From Aporrectodea caliginosa (taxonomy: Eukaryota; Annelida; Clitellata; Crassiclitellata; Lumbricidae), in assembly GCA_020284085.1 (NCBI GenBank), contig JACEVL010000019.1, positions 3,471,497 through 3,535,496 on the forward strand: 64,000 nucleotides of DNA, written 5' to 3'. The notes below the pieces were generated by a model that made no database searches, had not been told where the DNA came from, and saw nothing but the letters and a program-made list of their open reading frames with translations. This document shows, piece after piece, positions 44,039 through 54,625 of this stretch (positions within the stretch are counted from its first letter, which is position 1; each line of letters begins with the position of its first letter). The position numbers and the translations under genes were made by a program.

Positions 44039-44582
44039 CATTTATAGTCCCTGAAGAACGCGATAGGGTGCGCTAGTTGTTCACAATGCATTGTCAGCTA
44101 CATTTTGTGAAAATCTCGGGCAAGTAATTGCAATGTCACGGGATGGACTTTTTAGAATATGCCACAGGGGATAGATTCTATTCTCAATGGCAAAGCACTG
44201 GATAGACTCTTGTGTGGCTTTGCACGTTTGGAGAGCTAAACCACCTGTAATGTAATGTAAATGTCCAGAATTTCTCCGCGCCCCACAAAACCTAGGACAC
44301 ATATATGGCTCAGTCCCGGTCCTTTTTCTCAATTGGTCCACCTCTTTGGAATGATCTGGCTCCATCTATTCGCTCTCAAATTCTAGCTGGCATATATAGC
44401 CCCTCCTCCTCCTTTCCTTTTCTCAAAACCTATATTTCATCTCTCATGACCTTGCGCACTGGGAGCGCTTCTGAACGATTCACCCTATACTAGAATGGCT
44501 TTACAACTGTTTGAAAACAATACAATACAGCACAATACAATACAAAAACTCTAAGACATTTATAGTCCCTGAAGAACGCGAT
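44039..44582. mobile_element. Insertion flanked by a 26-bp direct repeat, with L2-like C-terminus
   Basis: An identical 26-bp string starting CATTTATAGTCCCTGAAG lies at 44039-44064 and 44557-44582. Between them, 44300-44470 encodes QSRSFFSIGPPLWNDLAPSI and GSASERFTLY. CACTGGGAGCGCTTCTGAAC and a CAATACAATACAG tail abut the right repeat. This fits target-primed insertion of a truncated L2-like element with a long target duplication. Confidence 0.85.
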
Positions 44583-44603
44583 TGTCGGGGAGACAAGTTT
44601 ATT

Positions 44604-44870
44604 CATTCGGCTTGACCTCCCCGGATTTTGACCTGGCACCGAAACGAACAGAGAAGTTTGGCTATTGCGGACTTGATGTGATATAGCGCCGGTGAATAAG
44701 CATGGTCTCCATGAGGTGACTTTTGAGGGCGACGAGAAATCTTCTAAGAATTACATTAGATAGTGAAATTTTCGAAGATTTACATTACATATCAAATCAA
44801 GTCAGGAATAGCCAGGTTGTTTTGTTCGTTCCGGTGCCAGGTCAGAATCTGGGGAGGTCAAGCGGATGTT
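44604..44870. mobile_element. Small inverted-repeat element
   Basis: CGGCTTGACCTCCCCGGATT, TTGACCTGGCACCGAAACGA (44617-44656) recur inverted as CGTTCCGGTGCCAGGTCAGA, TCTGGGGAGGTCAAGCGGA (44827-44867). The 170-bp loop has no ORF. The class cannot be set. Confidence 0.85.
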
Positions 44871-44910
44871 TGTGCAGCAAGGAATTTAAATTCCAGTACA
44901 AAATACAGTT

Positions 44911-45428
44911 TGTGTAAATAGCCAACATATTTTAAGAATCCTTTTGAAACCGGTTTGATGTTTGTCGTGGTCTACGCTGACACGTGCGGCTGGGGAAAAT
45001 ACCCGCTGTGCGTCAACAACATTGTTTACAGCTAAGGGAAAATTCCGCCACGGACTGTCAACAGCGGACCAATGCATGTATCAATAATCTACGCGTTCTA
45101 CAGGACTTTCCAGGGAAAAGTACGATGACGTCATAGAACTTTCTAGAATCCATCAGAACCCTATATATAAGGTGCAGCGTCTGTACAAAGGAGCCTGTTG
45201 ACGAAGATTTATGCACGTTGATAAAGTGCTCTTGTAACGATATTTGATTGAAGTTCAATCGAGACCAGCCAACCTGTGTGCTGTCTACGATTGTGATATT
45301 TGACGGGTTTACTTAAATTTGACTTATTTGATTCTTTCTGTTAATAAAGATCTTTTAAGTTTCCTTCGTTTGTTCGTCGTCGTGTTCGAGAGGCTCGACC
45401 GCGACATTTCTGGTGTCAGAAGTGGGAT
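44911..45428 (+). mobile_element. LTR of a Ty3/gypsy-like retrotransposon with primer-binding site
   Basis: About 495 bp from TGTGTAAATAGCC (start approximate) to GCGACA at 45406. It has a CRE palindrome TGACGTCA (45126-45133), a TATA box CTATATATAAGG (45161-45172) and AATAAA (45343-45348) in the order promoter, start, polyadenylation. TGGTGTCAGAAGTGGGAT at 45411-45428 is complementary to the 3' end of animal tRNA-Leu and lies four bases beyond the LTR. No gag or pol follows, and no second LTR is seen, so only a 5' fragment remains. Confidence 0.88.
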
Positions 45429-45660
45429 CATCGGTGTTGGATCCGGTGAAGAAGAAGAAGCGAACCGGAGGAGGAAGGAGTCAACCCGAAGAGACGGTCT
45501 GCTCAGGCAACGGGCGGATCGAGAGACGGTCTGTTGTAAGCAGACTAAATATGATAGAATAATAAAACGTTTCACGACGTCATAATATGACGTCATGGAT
45601 ACCAGGATCATCGTCATCGACCTCTGTCTGTCTCTCTCTGAGCAGATCGCACATTATTAG
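45429..45660. other. Remnant downstream of the LTR
   Basis: A GAAGAAGAAGAAGCGAACCG stretch and two GAGACGGTCTG repeats look like retrotransposon leader. GACGTCATAATATGACGTC (45578-45596) is a near-palindrome of two CRE-type sites. Confidence 0.45.
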
Positions 45661-45835
45661 CAGATTTAAATGATTAACGACCGCTTAAGGCTGCTATGGC
45701 CGTAGACGTCGACCTAACCTTGACGTTTCGTATAGGATAGAGACGATTCTGTCAATTCCATGGTAAAACGTCTTCCCTGGAAAAGGGAAGACGTTTAACC
45801 AAAAACGTTTTAACAGACTAATACGTGCCTGTCAG
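45661..45835. repeat. Family ending GATTAACGACC...GTCGACCTAAC, empty of L2
   Basis: GATTAACGACCGCTTAAGGC, GACGTCGACCTAACCTTGAC, ACGATTCTGTCAATTCCATG. The related copy at 48630-49155 carries an L2-like insertion. A hairpin AAACGTCTTCCC ... GGGAAGACGTTT is at 45765-45796. Confidence 0.75.
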
Positions 45836-46230
45836 TATTACTGACTGATTGGATGGCCTAATGGCAGTCCAAGACGCGCTAATAACTACAGTATCGTCAC
45901 GTCTGTTGTAGTTCAAACACCTGTATAATAAACTTGCGTTTGTGAGGTGGCCTCCGCTTCAAATACACACAAACCAGTCGATACTTCACAGTTGAAGTGA
46001 CGGAGAGGCTAACTATGGGGAGCCCTTCTGGAAGCTAATAAGGACACTCCTCTGCAGAGGTCGTAGATTTACAATCCGTAATGAGACCATCGCCTGCGTG
46101 GCAAACGGAGGGTTAACCAAACCCGCGATTAGTATGAATGGTGAAGAGTTAACTGGGGTATATAAGAACGACATTTTCAACCATTTTTCCACTGCCCCAG
46201 GGGATAATAAGTCATCCAAGCCGTGTTTGG
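45836..46230 (+). repeat. Family-H dispersed repeat, copy 1
   Basis: TCAAACACCTGTATAATAAA, GGAGAGGCTAACTATGGGGA, GTAGATTTACAATCCG, GGAGGGTTAACCAAACCC and CACTGCCCCAGGGGATAATA recur in reverse order and orientation at 59375-59775. Confidence 0.8.
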
Positions 46231-46454
46231 ATCCATAAACTGTGACGAGTGACGGTTATTTAAGGTAGAATCGACGTTAATTACTTTGGTAACCATGAAA
46301 GATGCAAAATATTGATTAAAATGGAAAATTTGGCGACGCTGCTTAGACACCTTAAGTTGTGCAGTTTAAACATTATACATCAATGGGGTCACCGCCTACA
46401 AAATAATGACAGCCTGACCCGTGTATTAGTAAGATTAAGATAAACTGAAACTCC

Positions 46455-46655
46455 AGCACCTCCTGAAATGTGGCAGTGCGAGTCCAAAGCCTGGAGAAGG
46501 AGGAGAACGACGGTAATTATCTCTGACACATGTATGACACCGTGTCGTTAAACAGCAACTAAACATTGAATTAGTATTTAACAGAAACTCTGCCATTATT
46601 CGTACTTTGGCAGTGCCAGTCCTGCAATATTAGCTGCAAGATGTCGCTAAACGTT
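46455..46655 (-). mobile_element. Family-A element plus a second partial copy
   Basis: GTGGCAGTGCGAGTCCAAAG ... CCGTGTCGTTAAACAGCAAC (46470-46560). GGCAGTGCCAGTCCTGCAAT then AGATGTCGCTAAACGTTG (46609-46657) is a partial copy joined to a different end. Confidence 0.8.
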
Positions 46656-47298
46656 GAATAGGTCTACTATTAGAAAAAAGAAGAGCCAGTGTCCATTTGG
46701 ACACCTTCAAATCGTTTGTTAACGATGCTATTTATACGATATTTTTGCTAAACCGCTAATACGTCTTTTGCACCCAGTGTATGAGTGTAATGTGTGAATA
46801 ATAATTTACGAATTGTTGTCAACGGCCTTCAAAGTCAAATGTCGACGTTGAAATCGCCACTGAATACTTCAACATTTGCGTTCAATGGCTATTGTTGACT
46901 AAATGAAGACTGAAGGACGGTTTTTACGCCGAACATTTCTGTCGAGGTCAACGTACTTTCAGATTCTGGTCATAAGATATCGCTAAACTCTGGATCAACA
47001 CAAGCTATTCAGTGAATTTATAAAATATACAGCGCCATTTAAAAAATTAGTTGAGAGATGTGATATGCCAAAAATTGTCTGTAGACGTCAACGGCCTTAG
47101 TCGCCACACGACGTCGTTAAACGACGCTGAAGTTATAATCTGAAGTTAGAATCGAAATGCTACGAATAAAATGCAATAGAAAGCGATGAATTCTTTCCCA
47201 GGGAAAGAATTTAATTACTATTCTGGCAATAGCTGTACGATTATATTGTATTCTGATAGTTCGACTACGACGGGCGTCGACGTCTTTAAACTTTATTA
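46656..47298. other. CGTTAAAC and bipartite fragments
   Basis: 46700-46740 (GGACACCTTCAAATCG then ATGCTATTTATACG) is a bipartite motif. AGATATCGCTAAACTCTGG (46977) and ACGACGTCGTTAAACGACG (47109) are endings. The hairpin AATTCTTTCCC-A-GGGAAAGAATT is at 47188-47210. No gene. Confidence 0.55.
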
Positions 47299-47329
47299 GT
47301 GAGTTTTAGTTCATTTTCAGATGACTATC

Positions 47330-48340
47330 TTCCATCTACTGTTACTTTCTTTTGGCACCTCACGCTACCTGGCACGCTGGTATCTGCGCGATTGACAAGA
47401 ATCCAGATTATTTACCTGCACTGCCTTGCTACTAACGCCACTGCTGCTGTTCGAGCAATGAGCCTGGCTTTGTGCACCCTGGAGACCTGGATGTCAACGA
47501 ACCGCCTGCGCCTCAACCCATCAAAAACCCAATTTATCTGGCTGGGCACTCGGCAGCAGCTTGCGAAGCTAGACCTATCCACCATTGCTTCAGACTTCCC
47601 TCAATTTGTCTTTTCCTCTGTTGTCCGTGACCTTGGAGTTACACTAGACCAAGAGTTAACCTTTGCTCCTCATATAAACCGCCTCTGCCGTGATTCTTAC
47701 TATCAGTTACGCCAGTTCCGCACTGTTGCTCGCTCACTTACTTCGAACTCCACCGCTACACTCATCCACTCTTTTATCACAGTCCGACTTGATTACTGTT
47801 GTTCACTCTATGTTGGCCTCCCAGCTTTGTCGGTTGGGGTGCCTGAACCGGGTCCTGCGCTCTGCCGCACGCCTTTGAGGACGTATTCCCAAATTTGGCC
47901 ACGTCTCAGGTTATATGCTGGATGTGCTTCATTGGGAATGGCTCCCTCTACTGCAGCGATTCTCGTATCGGATCATAGCTTTGGTCTGGCGGTCCTTGCT
48001 GGGCTTAGCCCCTGCATATCTACGCGACCTCTGCTGCCCTACCTTGGGTGCTCCGGGTCGTCGCTCTCTCCGTTCTACTGAGCGGGGCGTGCTCATGGTC
48101 CCTTTTGCCCACACAGCTACTAAGCAGAATCGGGCCTTCTCAGTGGTTGGCCCCTCCCTCTGGAACGGGCTTCCTTTGACGTTGCGCTTGCATCCCAGAA
48201 TCCACTCTGAATCTTTCTATACTTCCCTCAAAACTGTCCTTTTCAGCCGTGCTGTGGTCGGGAGCGCTTCTGAGTAGTAACCTTGAAGGGGCCCTTTTTA
48301 AAACTTCGTAATGAATGAATGAATGAATGAATGAATGAAC
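47330..48340 (+). pseudogene. L2-like LINE ORF2 3' half with tail
   Basis: The longest L2-like copy. It reads LCTLETWMSTNRLRLNPSKT, FIWLGTRQQLAKLDLSTIAS, VVRDLGVTLDQELTFAPHIN, ATLIHSFITVRLDYCCSLYV. After a frameshift near 47830 it continues RLGCLNRVLRSAARL, and after another VLHWEWLPLLQRFSYRIIAL, LRDLCCPTLGAPGRRSLRST, AFSVVGPSLWNGLPLTLRL. The 3' UTR GTCGGGAGCGCTTCTGAGTA ... GGGGCCC is followed by (AATG)n at 48312-48338. The YADD region at the 5' end is broken (residual CQIIYLHC). Inactive. Confidence 0.93.
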
Positions 48341-48449
48341 ATATTAATTGACACTTTAGTCTACAACAGCTATCAGTTGCTGCTAGTACTGAAATTTTTA
48401 ATATATAGACTCGGTGAAAAGCTATTTAAGGTGTCTAAACAGATCGCAC

Positions 48450-48452
<3 letters not shown>

Positions 48453-48523
<71 letters not shown>
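48453..48523. repeat. (AAT)n microsatellite
   Basis: About 23 AAT units preceded by a bipartite motif (ATATATAGACTCGG then TTTAAGGTGTCTAAAC, 48400-48439). Confidence 0.96.
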
Positions 48524-48689
48524 CGGTACCTCTCGCACTCTACGCCAGATGTTATCCAACGCGCCTCCGGACCCCCCCAAAGGGGGTCCGGTGGCGCGTT
48601 ATGTTATACTAACATTGTTAGTAGATTTCAATGATTAACGATATCATTCGGCTGTCATGGTCGTTGAGGTCGACCTAACGTTGGCGTTT

Positions 48690-49131
48690 CATTCATTCAT
48701 TTCATTCATTCAGAGCATTTATATAGCGCCCCTTCAAGAAACTACTCAGGAGCGCTCTCGGCCCAGCCACGACTAAAGAAAAAGACTTGAGGGACTTGTA
48801 GAACCCTGTCAGATGGCTTACAAGTAAAAAAACGGAGCTTAAGTGGTAGGTCATTCCAGATGGAAGGGCCAACAACCGAGAAAGCACGGCGCTGCCTAAT
48901 AGCCAAGCGAGTCCGTGGAACAAGGAACTCACCCCTCGTCGCAGAGCGAAGCACCCGACGCGCTGGAACATCAGACACTGGGCGGCAAAGATCACGCAAG
49001 TAAGATGGAGCGCAGCCAAGAACACAACGAGAAACAAGAGCAGTAATGCGATATGAGATCCGCTGAGACACAGGCAGCCAATGCAACACATCACGCATGT
49101 ATGCAGAGACAGGAGAGTACTTAGGAAGGGA
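48690..49131 (-). pseudogene. L2-like LINE 3' end inserted in a dispersed repeat
   Basis: Minus reading: KYSPVSAYMRDVLHWLPVSQ, RISYRITALVSRCVLGCAPS, YLRDLCRPVSDVPARRVLRS, AFSVVGPSIWNDLPLKLRF. The tail GAGCGCTCCTGAGTAG, GGGGCGCTATATAAATG and (AATG)n run to the right end in plus coordinates 48690. It interrupts a repeat whose uninterrupted paralogue is at 45661-45770, which fixes the insertion boundaries. Confidence 0.92.
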
Positions 49132-49294
49132 TCTAAACGATTCTGTCATTTCCATGGCAACAACTCTGCATTTCTGATGCAATGTCTTTGTGGTATTTCG
49201 ATTATAAGATAAAGTAAGTATGTAAGTAATTATATTGTTTATAAAAAAATTATAATCTCCAGTATCTTTCATTTCGACTTTTTAGCTGTATCTT

Positions 49295-49530
49295 ACGATT
49301 GTATTCGTAAGTAAGTAAGTAAGTAAGAATATTCTTTATTTGACTACCAGCAAACGCACAGTAGCTTACAGAAAAATAAATAATACAAACATTTATGCAA
49401 AGTCATATAACATTCTCATAATAAAACTTCTTTTAGCAAAGGCATCAATTCTAGGTAGGGTGAGATCATGTGGTCTGGGTCGCGTATTGTATGTATCCGA
49501 CAGTTTGACTAAAACGGCCATAGACATTTT
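49295..49530 (-). mobile_element. Retroelement 3' end with (ACTT)n tail
   Basis: Plus strand TAAGTAAGTAAGTAAG followed by AATATTCTTTATTTGACTAC, so on minus AATAAAGAATATT then (CTTA)n. The body AGGTAGGGTGAGATCATGTG is similar to 37165-37190 (GCAGAGTGAAATCATGAGGC). Confidence 0.7.
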
Positions 49531-50140
49531 TATCCTACATTTACTGAGTTTTAGTTCATTTTAGTAAACGCTTCAGCCATCAACTTTCCTATGTAACCTT
49601 CCGAGATTCAAAAATTACAGTTTATATAGGGTTTTTTAATAATTATTTAAAGGTTTGTAAGCAGATTGCAACATTATTATATAATTGGCTGGACAGTCGT
49701 TTATTGGATTGTCAGCTATTCTTTAAGATTGCCGCACTAGATGATTAGCGTTGCCCTCCTCTTTCATCGAGGCTTAAGACTGGCAGTAGTATCGGAATTG
49801 CCAAGGTTAACGTCGACCTTACAGATTAACTAGGTAGTTATTACGCAACAGCGACTACCCTACGAAACTACCTTACCTGCGGTAATACCAGTCCCACGTA
49901 TAGAGAAAGGAGGAGGGCGCCGCCATTAAACACAGTGTCATTAAAAAGGAACTATACATGCAGCATCGATTGGATAAGATTCAACTGGTTAACGAAATCT
50001 TATGGCATGAAAGGCCGTTGACTTCACTCGCAGAAAAGTGTTTGAACTGGTTTTTTCACTGTATATAGTAGACTCGTCTTTTCAAAAGCAAATTAATGAA
50101 GCTAAAGTCAATAACGATTGAGTGTAGGCCAATCTAGAGT
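49531..50140. repeat. Mosaic of CGTTAAAC, bipartite and family-A pieces
   Basis: 49622-49672 bipartite (TATATAGGG then TTTAAAGGTTTGTAAG). 49700-49790 family-A in plus reading (ATTAGCGTTGCCCTCCTCTT). 49870-49950 family-A in minus reading. No gene. Confidence 0.65.
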
Positions 50141-50310
50141 TTCGTAATCGTAATCGTAATCTCCAAACTTCTAAAGCGCCACTCAAAAGCCAAGCGCAGG
50201 GCACCAGCTTATTCACGAGCGCTGCGTCTAGTCAGAAGGTTGTCCATAAGAGTAGTCCGAGGGAGGTCCGAGTCCGGTTTCCAGCGGATCAGAGGGGTCA
50301 TGAGAGAAGC
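50141..50310 (-). mobile_element. LINE 3' tail (same family as 23195)
   Basis: TCGTAATCGTAATCGTAATC, CTTCTAAAGCGCCACTCAAA and GGGCACCAGCTTATTCACGA match the tail at 23205-23275. Confidence 0.8.
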
Positions 50311-51356
50311 TGCTAAGGGGGGTGTCGTTTAACGACATCTTATGAAAACACTGAGACTTTTGATGTAGACAGAAATTTTTTATTGCTTAATAGAAACTCC
50401 TCAGCAGCGATTGAAAGAAAACGTTGACGTTTCCAGTAGCTATTTTTTTTCAAAGTTTAACGTCGTCATAATCTTTTAAGACATCAAAGGCTGTTGACAA
50501 TTCTTTAATTTATATGCGCAATACAGTAAGCGACGTGTCTATGGAAAAGCTATGCAAGTTAGATCGAAGTATTGTGGGGTGAACGTCAACGGCTCTGGCA
50601 GCAACAAGATGTCGCTAAGGAAAAAACTATGTAATAGTAAGTCCATTATCCACCGTTTAACGACATCTTGTGGGAAGTTGTGGCTACCATCGGATCCTGT
50701 GCCCTCAAAGCTTCTCGTCCTTAACGAAATAACTTAACTTAGCTGCTCATCTTCCTCCTTTATCTGGTCTCTCTGGCATAAAGACTTCACTGGACATCGA
50801 TCTCTGATGCGACGCAGCGCTTGTGAATAAGCTGATGCCCGGTGATTACCTTTAGCGTATCGTCTTTGAAATTTGGAGATTACGATTACGTTCCGTTTGC
50901 CATTGCGCATGAAGATGCCTGGGTTCGTATATCGATGATGGTGTCTTAATTCAGAGATTAATTCAGAGATTATAATCTCTGCCTCACAAGGACCTTAAAC
51001 TGTGTAGCATCCATTCAAAGAGGCAGCTGTGTGAAGTATCTCACCAGATCGAGTAATTTCAAAAATGATCAGGGTCGAGGCCACACCGGCCCACACGGTC
51101 GCTATAGAAAAACGTTATTAGTCATATTTAATATACAATCGCTTGTTAAAATATAGTTTTTATTTACAGCATATTACATTGGGTAATTTAATGTTCTATT
51201 TAAACACCTTTTAAACGTGTTCTACGAATGCTATATATACGTAAATTGCGATAAGTCGATGTTATTACTTGAAGCCTCCACTGAGATCGGCGTCAAAGAC
51301 ACTACCAACTACAAGATGTCTCTAATTATAAAAAAAATCACGGTCTCTAGAAGGGA
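50311..51356. repeat. CGTTAAAC-family and LINE-tail mosaic
   Basis: GTTTAACGACATCTTATGAA (50328), GTTTAACGTCGTCATAATC (50457), GATGTCGCTAAGG (50609) and GTTTAACGACATCTTGTGGG (50656). A LINE tail in plus orientation is at 50795-50895 (GTGAATAAGCTGATGCCC ... GGAGATTACGATTACG). 51000-51115 is a diverged copy of the 53.7-kb duplication unit. 51200-51242 is a bipartite motif. No gene. Confidence 0.65.
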
Positions 51357-51675
51357 ACATTAAATGGCGTGGCACCCATACAAACGGACAGCGGTGGTCA
51401 GGGTTCTCACCCGATCAATTCATTGAGACCTAAGCATGGTATTGGCGATTGGAAAAAGTCTACATTTTTCACTTTTTACATCTTCCCAGACAAACGGGGA
51501 AATTAGGCTCCCACGAATTTATGGAATACCTGTTATGTTAGCCATTATACTCAAAAGGCGCCATTTTAAGTATCTAGATAGAAACATACATGCATACATA
51601 TGAACTGAAAGGGAGAGATGAAACAGAGACAGACAGACAAACAGACAGAGCCAGTTTCTTTAAATGTCTACACAC

Positions 51676-51852
51676 ATTGGCGTATTTAGAGGGTGGTTTT
51701 ACGGGTTCAAACCCCCAAATAGTTTCCGAACAAATTTTTATATGCTTTTACATGCAAAGTACGAAAAAAACCTGGACGTTTGCGACGATTTTCAATGGAA
51801 CCAACCCCCGAAATCTTTAAACCCCCTTCGAAATGTTGTTCTGGCTACACCC
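51676..51852. mobile_element. 177-bp insertion with 12-bp target duplication
   Basis: ATGTCTACACAT flanks it at 51664-51675 and 51853-51864. The paralogous locus has a single ATGTCTATACAT (54642-54653). Ends TGGCGTATTTAGAG and TCTGGCTACACCC; inside are GGGTTCAAACCCCCAA and AACCCCCTTCGAAATG. There is no ORF of its own. The class is unknown. Confidence 0.92.
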
Positions 51853-51943
51853 ATGTCTACACATGTTGCTTACAATATTGTCCCACATCCGGATTAGTTC
51901 GTCTATGTTGCTTTCTTTATAGGCCATCGGTTGATGCCTTGTG

Positions 51944-52063
51944 TGTGTGTGTTTCCTTTTTAACGACTAGCTGTGTGGTAACAAAGACCATTAGCGTCGC
52001 CCTCCTCCTTCATCCAGGCACTTGGGACTGGCACTGTCAGAAAGCGAACAGTGGCGGAGTTAA
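51944..52063 (-). mobile_element. Complete family-A element, 120 bp, with 12-bp target duplication
   Basis: TGATGCCTTGTG is repeated exactly at 51932-51943 and 52064-52075, while the paralogue at about 54721-54732 has one copy. On the minus strand the element begins TTAACTCCGCCACTGTTCGC and ends TAGTCGTTAAAAAGGAAAC followed by (AC)n. A 3' microsatellite tail plus variable target duplication is the mark of target-primed retrotransposition. Confidence 0.93.
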
Positions 52064-52449
52064 TGATGCCTTGTGCATAAGTGATATAGAACTTGCTGAA
52101 TATCAATAACATATTTTAAGGTGTTGTTTTCATTACAAGACGTTGCACTTACATAACAATTGTGCAGTTGTAGATATAGCTTTTAGAATGCTCTGGGCAA
52201 CTGAATTCATTCTTCAGAATTAAATTGAAAATAATCTAATTAATTCTGCGCTAAATTGTTACATGTAACCGGAGATTTGAAGAAATTTCAGCTGGCTTAA
52301 TCTGTTGGTTGAATGACTTAATCGTGTATTTCTAGTGGCTAACCCCTTTGCTATCTGTTCCACGATATAGTTATGGCTTACTGTCAATATCAAATGGTTT
52401 AATATGTTGTTCGGATGGCTTGACCTGGACTTCGTTATAAAATACACGA

Positions 52450-52905
52450 CTCGGGGTTTACCCCAAACTGACGACCATGGCAGAGGAAAACTGGTAGAAT
52501 GGGTAGTAACCGATTCTCAGCCGACTGTCGAGTGAGAAGGGTAATCCTACCCTCACTCCGTCGTTTAACATCTGCCCCGTAATACGATCATCATCGATGA
52601 TCCGTCGGGGTTCTAACCTCTGTCCTTCTTGATACGAGGCATGTTGTAAACTATTCGGGGTTTAGACGACTTTGAACCCGTTGTAATTAGTAGGGAGGCC
52701 TAGTTATTCCTGGACTGACCGCTCATTGTTCATTTGTCCGTCCGGAGAGTTTAACGACATCTTACCGCTGCCAGGATCGCCGACATCGACCTCTCTCCCA
52801 CGCTTTCTCTGTCTGTCTGTAACTGTCTGTCTCTGCCTCCATCTCTGTCTGTCTGTCTGTCTGTTTGTTTGTTTGTCTGTCTGTCTGTCTGTCTATCTGT
52901 CTGTC
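52450..52905 (+). repeat. Family-I dispersed repeat, copy 1, with (CTGT)n tail
   Basis: CTGACGACCATGGCAGAGG, GAGAAGGGTAATCCTACC, TTGTAAACTATTCGGGGTTT, GACGACTTTGAAC, CGCTCATTGTT and CGACCTCTCTCCC recur collinearly at 57595-57950. Both copies run into a pyrimidine microsatellite. Confidence 0.9.
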
Positions 52906-53400
52906 AAGTATCTCATAGATTTTAAGAAACCAGATAACAATACATAAATTGTAAACCGAAATACACAGAATAATAAATTAAATAAGAGACTGAACCAGCT
53001 GAGGTTACCAACGTTCCTTTTATATAGCCTTGTGTAATGGCGTTTAAAAGGTGTGTAATAAGATATTAACATTATTAGCATACTTGAGTGTCTGACGGTT
53101 GGTGGGTGAGTCAGCTACTGTTAAGATACTGCATCATAACTAAGATGACTAGCGTTGCCCACTCGTTCATCCAGGCTTGAGACTGGCAGTAGTGGTGGAA
53201 TTGCCAAAGTGTTTAACGTCGACCTTACATTTTATATTATATAGGTCGTGATTACACAGCAGTAACTATCCTACGACACTATCTTAACTGTGTTAGTGCT
53301 AGTCCCAATATACGACTACGATCACGTCCAATGGGCCGCTGTAAGGATTCTGTTTATCTCAGAGGTTTGAATGTCTGGCTAGGACTGTCTGTACTCGATT
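52906..53400. other. Bipartite motif and degenerate family-A copy
   Basis: TATATAGCCTTGTGTAATGG then TTTAAAAGGTGTGTAAT (53021-53058). 53140-53215 is family-A (CTAGCGTTGCCCACTCGTTC, AGGCTTGAGACTGGCAG). No gene. Confidence 0.6.
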
Positions 53401-54440
53401 ACCTTAAATGGCATGGTAGTCATTCAAACGGGAAGAAGTGGTAAAGGATCGAACCTTATCAATTCAAAGAAAAATGAGCAGGGTCGAAGCCATATACGGC
53501 TGATATATAAAAAGTATAAATTTACATTTACTATATAATAGATTTTTAATAGAACATAATGTCCTGTTATTCGGCGGCACATTGTATAATGCAATGCTCT
53601 GCTTAAACACCTTTATAACGGTTACTGTCAATGTAATAATTATATTAAATCAACGGTGCGAAATCGACGTTGATCTTGTGTAATTGATGTCGGCGTAACG
53701 GCTCTGGCAGCCACAAGATGTCGCTAAATAAATAAAAATCTACTATAGCACAATCCGTGCACAGAGTCCTTAAAATAATGGCGTGGCGCCCATTCAAAGT
53801 GGCAGCGGTGGCTAAGGATCTCACCCGATTAATTCCTTGAAAATTGAACAGGGTATAGAGCTCATACGGTCACTATACAAAAACGTCTTTTTACACTATG
53901 ATATTTTCCAAACAGACGCGGTAACAAAGCTCCTTTGCAGTGATGGAGGACTTGTTATGTTAGCCGTGTGTGTCTGCAGCGCTTTCGAGACATACTGAAA
54001 AGGCGCTATATGAGGTATCTAGATACATATATAACCAATATACATAAAAAAAAATCGTTGCTGGTTTTGTCTATTTGATGTCGTCGTAACGGCTCTGGCA
54101 GCCACAAGATGTCGCTAAATAAATAAAAATCTACTATAGCACAATCCGTGCACAGAGTCCTTAAAATAATGGCGTGGCGCCCATTCAAAGTGGCAGCGGT
54201 GGCTAAGGATCTCACCCGATGAATTCATTGAAAATTGAACAGGGTATAGAGCTCATACGGTCACTATACAAAAACGTCTTTTTACACTATGATATTTTCC
54301 AGACACTCGCGGTAACAAAGCTCCTTTGCAGTGATGGAGGACTTGTTATGGTAGCCGTGTGTTCAGCGCTTTTTGAGCTACTGAAAAGGCGCTATATTAA
54401 GTACCTAGATACATACATAGCCAATATACATATGAACTGA
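53401..54440. repeat. Tandem duplication, period 391 bp
   Basis: 53686-54076 and 54077-54440 are nearly identical (AACGGCTCTGGCAGCCACAA, AATGGCGTGGCGCCCATTCA, ACGGTCACTATACAAAAACG, CTCCTTTGCAGTGATGGAGG). A more diverged unit precedes at about 53400-53530, with others at 51000 and 51366. Confidence 0.95.
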
Positions 54441-54625
54441 GAAGCTGGTAGTGTTGATGGTGGTGGTTTTGGTTGTGGTAGTGGAATTGGTAGTATTAGC
54501 GGCAGTGATAGTAAGTCTGACGATGTTAATGTTCCTGGTAGTGGTGGCACCGTGGCGATGGCAGTGGTAACAATGGTGGTATTTACTCTGATGATGTTAA
54601 TGTTCTTGGTGGCAATGGTAGTGTG
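54441..54625. repeat. Degenerate (GGT/GTG)n tract
   Basis: Imperfect GGTGGT/GTAGTG trinucleotides within the duplication, replacing a GACA tract in the paralogue. Confidence 0.85.

Larger units (their letters stand above)
51357..52330. repeat. Segmental duplication, copy carrying two insertions
   Basis: Collinear with 54160-54925: AATGGCGTGGCACCC, AGTATCTAGATA, ATATGAACTGA, GTTTCTTTAAATGTCTACAC, GTTGCTTACAATATTG, CCATCGGTTGATGCC, AACAATTGTGCA, GTAACCGGAGATTTGAAG. Two extra segments (51676-51852 and 51944-52063) are absent from the other copy. Confidence 0.9.
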
